NCBI RefSeq assembly: GCF_011022235.1
Contig: NZ_JAAIYP010000039.1
Span: 186,001-250,000 of the forward strand
DNA length: 64,000 bases
Reading direction: 5' to 3'
Origin: Magnetospirillum aberrantis SpK
Lineage (GTDB): Bacteria; Pseudomonadota; Alphaproteobacteria; Rhodospirillales; Magnetospirillaceae
Shown: one piece after another, positions 58,932 through 64,000 of the stretch
Position numbering within the stretch: position 1 is the first letter of the stretch
How the letters are laid out: every line of letters starts with the position of its first letter
Notes under the pieces: model-generated
Told to the model about the DNA's origin: nothing
The model's database searches: none
What the model saw: only the letters and a program-made list of their open reading frames with translations
Made by a program: the position numbers and the translations under genes

Positions 58932-60590
58932 TTACAATTCGCGGCCCTTGACACCCGACACCTCCTTCGCCGGACGACTGAACCCGAATTTCCACGCCCG
59001 CGCGAAAACCGCCAGCTTAAGCCGCAACGGCAAGCGTTCGTCCGACAGCATTTCCAGCATGTCGGACAACCGCTTGGAGATCATCAGGGTGTAAAGGGTC
59101 AACAGAGTGGTTCCGGCAAAAGCCAACAGGAACCACACCACCCGTTCGGGCAAGGGATCGTCGGCCGCCGCCAGCAGGTTCATGCCCAAAAAGCCGGTGG
59201 TCACCGTGGCGATCAGCCCGAAGGTGGTGACCACCGTCAGCCGGACCACGGTGTTGGCCTGACGGCGCAAACCGTCGCTGTCCAGGTATTGCGCCATGTC
59301 CTGCACCTCGCGGCGCAGGGTATCGTAAAGCGGATCGGTCCCCAGATGCCCCCGCCACAACCCGAACAGCGCCTTGGCCGGAGCCTGGATCGACACCTCG
59401 TGGAACCAGCAACGATGGGTGAAGCGCAGGAAGGTTTCGAAGGTGGTGCGAATGGTGCGCTTGAACGCCTTGACGCTGTCGGCGTCGCGGATGTCCAACC
59501 GGCTGACCGCGCCGCCCAGACGGTCGCCAAACATCAGAAGGGCCGCCTTGTGGAAATGGGCGATCAAGCCGACCAGGAAATATTGGTGGCGGAACTGGGC
59601 CAACAGCCCGCTTTCCGAATCGGTGACGAAGCGCCGTCCGACCTCGCCCACCATGACGAAGGCATGGCCGGAACACAGCAACCGGGTGTTCGCGACCTCG
59701 GGATCGCCGGTATTCCAGTAGCGGTCGTAACAAAACTCATGTTCGAACCGGCGTAGCGAGGTCGCCGAGAACGGCAAGCGGTCGGACGGCCCCGAGCGGG
59801 TGGCCAGGGCCAGACGCACGAAATCGCCCCGCGACAGCCGGCCGGGATCGTCCACCGCCAGAAACGACATCACCGGCATGCGGTCGTATTCCAACTGGCG
59901 GAACCGCAATGCCCCCGCGCGCTTGCCGGCATGGTGGACCAGGGGCGCCAACAGGTATTCCCAATCGGCGGAAATAGCCGCCGCCCGCTCTTGGCCGACG
60001 AAATCCAGATACCTGCTCCGGTCGGTGTAATCGGCTTGCGTCAGCACCATTCCGGCGGCATCCAACCACTCGACCGAAGCCGGGCAATGACTGCCCGAAC
60101 CGTCCTCGTCCCAACTGGCGGGATAAGACCGTCCGAACCGGAACAGGATTTCCTGAACCACCGCCAAATCCAGATCATCGGCGAACACCTCGGCGGTCAG
60201 GATCACCACGTCGATGTCGTGAAAGAAATAGAGGTCTATATGAGCGACCGTCAGCTCGATCGGCGCCGCCCCCTGTTTCAAGCCCAGCCGCACGCGGGCG
60301 ACGTCGCCACGGCGGAACACCCGGACAGAGGCGTCGTCCCCCCGCCCCTCGCCGTATAGAAAACGCTGCACCGCCGGCAGGAAGGTGACGAACTCGCCGT
60401 AATGACGCGGCCGCAAACCATCGGCGGCACCGAACTCGTCCTCGACCGGCACCCAAGGGCTGTCGGTGTCGCCAAGCCGTTCCCAATGGCGCAGAACCTG
60501 TCGGCCGTCGGCGGCCGGCATCAACTGCAACGGCCACAACAGGATGTGGCGGAAATGGCGGACGACGACGGGTTCCGTCGGCTGGGGCAT
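58932..60590 (-). CDS. Large CorA-like membrane protein
   Basis: The 552-residue protein ends in two membrane helices (residues about 460-480 and 495-518) with GFLGMN between, the GMN-type signature of the CorA superfamily. The N-terminal part is about 150-200 residues longer than in CorA proteins and shows repeated acidic beta/alpha segments (LYFFHDIDVVILTAEVF, RFGRSYPASWDEDG). The ATG at 60590 with GGGAGGACCGCC is clearly best; the frame runs to 61076. Metal transport is inferred only from the C-terminal domain. The stalk has HRCWFHEVSIQAPAKALF. Confidence 0.82.
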   Translation of the reverse strand: MPQPTEPVVVRHFRHILLWPLQLMPAADGRQVLRHWERLGDTDSPWVPVEDEFGAADGLRPRHYGEFVTFLPAVQRFLYGEGRGDDASVRVFRRGDVARVRLGLKQGAAPIELTVAHIDLYFFHDIDVVILTAEVFADDLDLAVVQEILFRFGRSYPASWDEDGSGSHCPASVEWLDAAGMVLTQADYTDRSRYLDFVGQERAAAISADWEYLLAPLVHHAGKRAGALRFRQLEYDRMPVMSFLAVDDPGRLSRGDFVRLALATRSGPSDRLPFSATSLRRFEHEFCYDRYWNTGDPEVANTRLLCSGHAFVMVGEVGRRFVTDSESGLLAQFRHQYFLVGLIAHFHKAALLMFGDRLGGAVSRLDIRDADSVKAFKRTIRTTFETFLRFTHRCWFHEVSIQAPAKALFGLWRGHLGTDPLYDTLRREVQDMAQYLDSDGLRRQANTVVRLTVVTTFGLIATVTTGFLGMNLLAAADDPLPERVVWFLLAFAGTTLLTLYTLMISKRLSDMLEMLSDERLPLRLKLAVFARAWKFGFSRPAKEVSGVKGREL

Positions 60591-60847
60591 GGCGGTCCTC
60601 CCGACCGGTTTTCCAATCATTGTCCGCCGCCACGGATGTCGCCGGAAGAGGAAATCGCCGCGCCTTGCATCGCGATGCCCGAAAGGGGCGCCCCACCTCA
60701 GAGTCGAGGCCCCTCGCGATAAAGGCCGTTGCCGTTCGTTGCGCGACCGTTCACGGGCTGTTTGAGACTTGGAAGCGTAACAAAGCCCATAGTGCGACCT
60801 GGGGGCGGACCGCCGAAGGCGGCCGGGATGAGCGGATTTCGAAAGCC

Positions 60848-61042
60848 ATGACGATTGCCACGCGCGTTTGCGCGACCTGCGTGTTTTGGATACCCCGCGA
60901 CAGCGACGGTGCGCCGGTTCGCGGTCGTTGCCGGGCCCGGCTGCTGGACGCCCCCGACCCCCGTCTGGCGATGATGACCCAGGCGGATTTCGTCTGTCCG
61001 CAATGGTGCGGGAAAAATCCGGGGCGAGACGCGGCCGAATGA
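60848..61042 (+). CDS. Small cysteine-rich protein, hypothetical
   Basis: This 64-residue frame has five cysteines, arranged C-x-x-C (ATRVCATCVFW, residues 8 and 11), C in VRGRCRAR, and C-x-x-x-C (FVCPQWCGKN). Five to six Cys with aromatic residues suggest a zinc-binding fold. The ribosome site is weak. It overlaps no other gene and ends 31 bases before a convergent MATE gene. No named family recognised, although similar C-x-x-C-x-F-W proteins are common in alphaproteobacteria as I recall. Confidence 0.45.
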   Translation: MTIATRVCATCVFWIPRDSDGAPVRGRCRARLLDAPDPRLAMMTQADFVCPQWCGKNPGRDAAE

Positions 61043-61072
61043 AGCCGCGCCAAGTCCTGCCCACACCAGGGG

Positions 61073-62455
61073 TCAAGTGGAACGGACGTTAACCAGGCCC
61101 AAGCGTTCACGCATGCTCCAACGCCCCACCATCAGACTGGCGACGATGCCCAACCCGACCGCCAGGGCGACCCAGATGCCCACGCCGCCCAGCCCGGCCC
61201 AGAACGCCAACGCGGCCCCCAGCGGAATGCCGATCAACCAGTAGCCGAAACCGGCGAACAGCATGGGCACCTTGGTGTCCTTGAGGCCGCGCAACGCACC
61301 GGAACCGACCACCTGGGCCCCGTCCACCACTTGGAACAGCCCGGCCACCGCCAAAAAGCCGACCGCCAACTGCGTCGCCGCCACGGAATCGGCACGGCCG
61401 GCATCCAGGAACAGGCCGGCGATGACGCCGCCCCCGGTCAACAGGACGATGGCGGTGCATCCCATGAAACCCACTCCCAAGGTCAGCGCCATCCAGCCAG
61501 CCAGGCGCACGCCGACCGGGTCGCACGCCCCCGCCGCCAGTCCCACCCGCACGGTCGCCGCCTGGGACAGCCCCAACGGCACCATGAAGGTGATCGACGC
61601 CACCTGAAGCGCGATGGCATGCGCCGCCAAGGCATCGGCCGAGATCAATCCCATCAGCAGGGCCGCCACGTTGAAGCCGGTAACCTCGAACCCCATGGCC
61701 AGGGCCATGGGCACGCCGACTCGGACCAGTTCGCGGAACTTGGCCCAATCGGCCCGCCACCAATGGCCCAGGACATGGAACCGGCGGAAATGACGGTCCC
61801 AATACAAAAAGACGAACAGCGCCAATGCCATGAACGAAAACGACAAGGTCGACGACACCCCGGCCCCGACCACCCCCATACGCGGAAATCCCCAATGGCC
61901 GAACATCAACAGCCAGTTGGAGCCCACATGCACCACCACCGCCACCCAGGTGACGACCATGCCGGCGCGCGGGCGTTCCTTGGCTGCCAGCAAAGAGCGC
62001 AGCACGATCACCCACAGCCCCGGCAACAGACTCCATTGCAGGGCCCGCATGTAGGCACCGGCGGCATGAGCCAGATCGGGTTCCTGTCCCAACAACAGCA
62101 AAAGCGGTTCGGCATGCCACAGCAGAACCCAGCACGGCACCACATAGGCCACCGCCAGCCACAAGCCCTGACGGGTCAGCCGCCGGCATTCCCGTACGCT
62201 GTGGCGGGCACGTCCCAATGTCTGCGCCAAAAGCGGGGACGTGGCCAGCGTCAGGCCCATGCCGGGAATGAAGAAGGCGAAGAACAGGTTGGTTCCCAAG
62301 GCGCCGGCCGCAAGCTCGTGCGGCCCAAGCCACCCCATCATCAAGGTGTCGGTGGTGCCAATGGCGATCTGGGCCAAATTGGTCAAAATCAGCGGCCAGC
62401 CAAGCGACAGCATCGCCATCGCCTCGGCCCGCCAAGGTATGAGACGTGCGGACAT
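61073..62455 (-). CDS. MATE-family efflux transporter
   Basis: The protein (460 residues from ATG 62455) is an inner-membrane exporter of the NorM-like MATE family, with about twelve membrane helices. Features: WPLILTNLAQIAIGTTDTLMMG near the start, a second repeat with GVPMALAMGFEVTGFNVAALL, and LGLSQAATVRVG. MATE proteins expel cationic drugs using sodium or protons; the substrate is unknown. A GTG at 62470 would add five residues (VYKPQ); neither start has a clear ribosome site. Confidence 0.92.
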   Translation of the reverse strand: MSARLIPWRAEAMAMLSLGWPLILTNLAQIAIGTTDTLMMGWLGPHELAAGALGTNLFFAFFIPGMGLTLATSPLLAQTLGRARHSVRECRRLTRQGLWLAVAYVVPCWVLLWHAEPLLLLLGQEPDLAHAAGAYMRALQWSLLPGLWVIVLRSLLAAKERPRAGMVVTWVAVVVHVGSNWLLMFGHWGFPRMGVVGAGVSSTLSFSFMALALFVFLYWDRHFRRFHVLGHWWRADWAKFRELVRVGVPMALAMGFEVTGFNVAALLMGLISADALAAHAIALQVASITFMVPLGLSQAATVRVGLAAGACDPVGVRLAGWMALTLGVGFMGCTAIVLLTGGGVIAGLFLDAGRADSVAATQLAVGFLAVAGLFQVVDGAQVVGSGALRGLKDTKVPMLFAGFGYWLIGIPLGAALAFWAGLGGVGIWVALAVGLGIVASLMVGRWSMRERLGLVNVRST

Positions 62456-62572
62456 CTGGGGCTTATACACTTATGACAACCCGCCTTCCACCAATGGTCC
62501 ATGGACTTGACCCGTCCACCTGTCGTACCACTATGGGCGGTATTATGGATTCGCAGGCTAAGGGTATCAGGT

Positions 62573-63016
62573 ATGAGCAGCAACGGCGCGATCGTCATCT
62601 TGATGGCTGACGACGACCCGGCCGACGTCCGGCTGACCCAAAAAGCGCTTGAGGAATGTCACCTCAAGAACGATTTCCGCAACGTGTCGGACGGCCAGGA
62701 ATTGCTGGACTACCTGAACCGCCGCGGGCGTTTCGCCGACCCTGCCTCCTCGCCCCGGCCCGGCTTGATCCTGCTGGACCTCAACATGCCCGGCATGGAC
62801 GGCCGCACCGCGCTCAGCCACATCAAGGCCGATCCCGACCTGCGCCGTATCCCGGTGGTCATCCTGACCACCAGCAAGGCCGAGGAAGACATCGCCCGCT
62901 CCTACGACCTGGGCGCCAATTCCTTCGTCAGCAAGCCGGTGACCTTCGACGGGCTGGTCGACGTGGTGCGCACCCTCGACACCTATTGGTTCCAACTGGT
63001 GGCGTTGCCGCGTTAG
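62573..63016 (+). CDS. Single-domain response regulator (Rcp1-like)
   Basis: The 147-residue protein is a stand-alone receiver domain of the Rcp1 type. The acidic pocket (MADDDPADVRL), phosphoryl Asp in LILLDLNMPGMDG (near residue 69), Thr in VVILTTSK and Lys in FVSKPVTFDGL are all present. There is no output domain. Such proteins relay signals from phytochrome-like or hybrid kinases. No kinase adjoins, though a hybrid kinase lies 4 kb away on the other strand. ATG 62573 gives the family start. Confidence 0.92.
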   Translation: MSSNGAIVILMADDDPADVRLTQKALEECHLKNDFRNVSDGQELLDYLNRRGRFADPASSPRPGLILLDLNMPGMDGRTALSHIKADPDLRRIPVVILTTSKAEEDIARSYDLGANSFVSKPVTFDGLVDVVRTLDTYWFQLVALPR

Positions 63017-63133
63017 GCCACGGCCTCATCGAGCGCCCGAGTGGTAGGCCGATGACGCGCCAGATCGCCGATGCATCACTCACCTGAGCAGGCCGTATGT
63101 GCATGCCCGTTACGCCAGGGATGAGACCCGCCT

Positions 63134-63892
63134 CTAGTTCACGCCCTTTTCCGCGCCATGACGCAGCTTGATGCCCTCGATCAGTTCCCGGTTGGCGGCC
63201 ATCCATTCGTCGAATTGGGCCACCATTTCGGGATGGTTGAGGCTGGACAGCCGATAGAAATCGCGGGAATGGGGAAGCGCCGGGTCGAACACCAGCGCGC
63301 CAGGAGCCTTCAACTCGCCCTCAAGGGTATGGTAGGCCACGGCGACCGAAGCGTAGGCGCCATCCATCCGCCCCATCATCACCTGGCGCAACAACAGGTC
63401 GATCCGCGGGTTTTCCTTGACCACCAATTGCCCGGAACGAATCCGGTCGAGCCACGCGAACGGGGTGAAGCCGGAAACGGTCCCCAACGTGCGAACCGCA
63501 TCGGCCCCCCCGCCAAAGCGATCGGGCAACACCATCACCCCGTCCACATAGGCGATCACCGGTTGTGAATAGCGAACCGGCTGGCCCTGCTTGACGTCGC
63601 CAGCCCATTGGGGGTTGTCGGGAAACTTAAGGTCGATGCCACCGGACAGAAGCTCCGCGTACAGCCGCTTGATGGGTAGCGGCCGGAACGTCAGGGTGTA
63701 ACCATGGGCCTGAGCGAACGCATCCAGGATGTCGCGGGCCGCCCCGACATATTCACCATCACGCACAGCGTAGCTGGGGAAATAGTCCAGTTCCTCGACC
63801 CCGACCACGAAGGTACGCGGCTTCGCCAGCGCCGCCGACGTCGCCACGCCCCCCATGACCAACGCGATCAAGACCGTCCGCATCAAAACCAT
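63134..63892 (-). CDS. Periplasmic amino-acid-type substrate-binding protein
   Basis: The 252-residue protein belongs to the family 3 solute-binding proteins. It has a signal peptide (VLIALVMGGVATSAALA) and the two-lobe pattern FVVGVEELDYFPSYAVRDGEYVG, ARDILDAFAQAHGY, LPIKRLYAELLSGGIDLKFP, and RMDGAYASVAVAYHTLEGEL. There is no ABC transporter next to it, so it may be an orphan or a sensor partner. ATG 63892 with GGGGAA before it is favoured; frames to 63952 are possible. The window ends just upstream. Confidence 0.85.
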   Translation of the reverse strand: MVLMRTVLIALVMGGVATSAALAKPRTFVVGVEELDYFPSYAVRDGEYVGAARDILDAFAQAHGYTLTFRPLPIKRLYAELLSGGIDLKFPDNPQWAGDVKQGQPVRYSQPVIAYVDGVMVLPDRFGGGADAVRTLGTVSGFTPFAWLDRIRSGQLVVKENPRIDLLLRQVMMGRMDGAYASVAVAYHTLEGELKAPGALVFDPALPHSRDFYRLSSLNHPEMVAQFDEWMAANRELIEGIKLRHGAEKGVN

Positions 63893-64000
63893 TCGCATTC
63901 CCCAAACGCATGCCCGGCACATGCTCACACCATTCTGGACCTGGCGCAACACACACCCGTCAAGAATGATAGGCCATGCTTAGAAACAACCACACGATTA

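Noticed and set aside
62507-62546. TTGACC and TATTAT as a promoter for the response regulator
   Set aside because: The spacing (28 bases) is too large, and the closer TATGGG is a poor -10.

Overview
The window is GC-rich (roughly two-thirds G+C), gene-dense chromosomal DNA from an alphaproteobacterium. The best fit is Rhodospirillales, close to Magnetospirillum. The reasons are the alphaproteobacterial flagellar genes (flbT, a rod-binding FlgJ-type protein without a hydrolase domain), a DUF1491 protein, a CheZ, several hemerythrins, and a complete division/cell-wall (dcw) cluster in alphaproteobacterial order. The genus is inferred from content and style; no search was run. I see no insertion sequence, prophage, CRISPR array, tRNA or rRNA, so most of the window is core chromosome.

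Layout. 1-6.1 kb: late flagellar operon (end of flgI, flgJ-type, flgN-type, very long flgK and flgL), facing flbT on the other strand. 6.6-11 kb: small metabolic and regulatory genes, mostly on the minus strand (DsbA-like isomerase, SDR, RidA, DUF1491, LysR), then a pirin. 11-14.2 kb: two hemerythrins, a nuclease-fold protein and cheZ. 14.2-15.2 kb: the RNase P RNA gene and a regulatory region with 10-bp-phased TGGG boxes that look like MraZ operators. 15.2-33.8 kb: the dcw cluster mraZ-rsmH-ftsL-ftsI-murE-murF-mraY-murD-ftsW-murG-murC-murB-ddl-ftsQ-ftsA-ftsZ, with many genes joined by 4-nt stop/start overlaps. 34-37.6 kb: lpxC, bamD and recN. 37.6-48.4 kb: CorA-like transporter, lipoprotein, guaA, methyltransferase, purT, ArsC-like protein, VanX-type dipeptidase, PilZ protein, third hemerythrin, aminopeptidase P and a Dabb protein. 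48.4-64 kb: fused hydantoinase/oxoprolinase, two paralogous Cache chemoreceptors, a ProX-like deacylase, a hybrid histidine kinase, a second unusual CorA-like protein, a MATE exporter, a stand-alone response regulator and a periplasmic binding protein.

How the genes work together. The dcw cluster makes UDP-MurNAc-pentapeptide (murC, D, E, F, ddl), lipid I and II (mraY, murG), and the divisome that uses them (ftsL, I, W, Q, A, Z). MraZ probably controls the whole block from the phased boxes. lpxC and bamD add outer-membrane synthesis and assembly. Motility is represented by the flagellar hook-filament junction genes, flbT, cheZ, two chemoreceptors and a PilZ protein. Three hemerythrins suggest attention to oxygen or iron.

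No clearly new multi-gene system was recognised. The observations I would follow first are a beta-rich module shared by FlgK (one copy) and FlgL (three copies), the phased TGGG boxes between rnpB and mraZ, a 19-bp perfect hairpin followed by a duplicated 16-bp sequence at 46 kb, and two small cysteine-rich genes.
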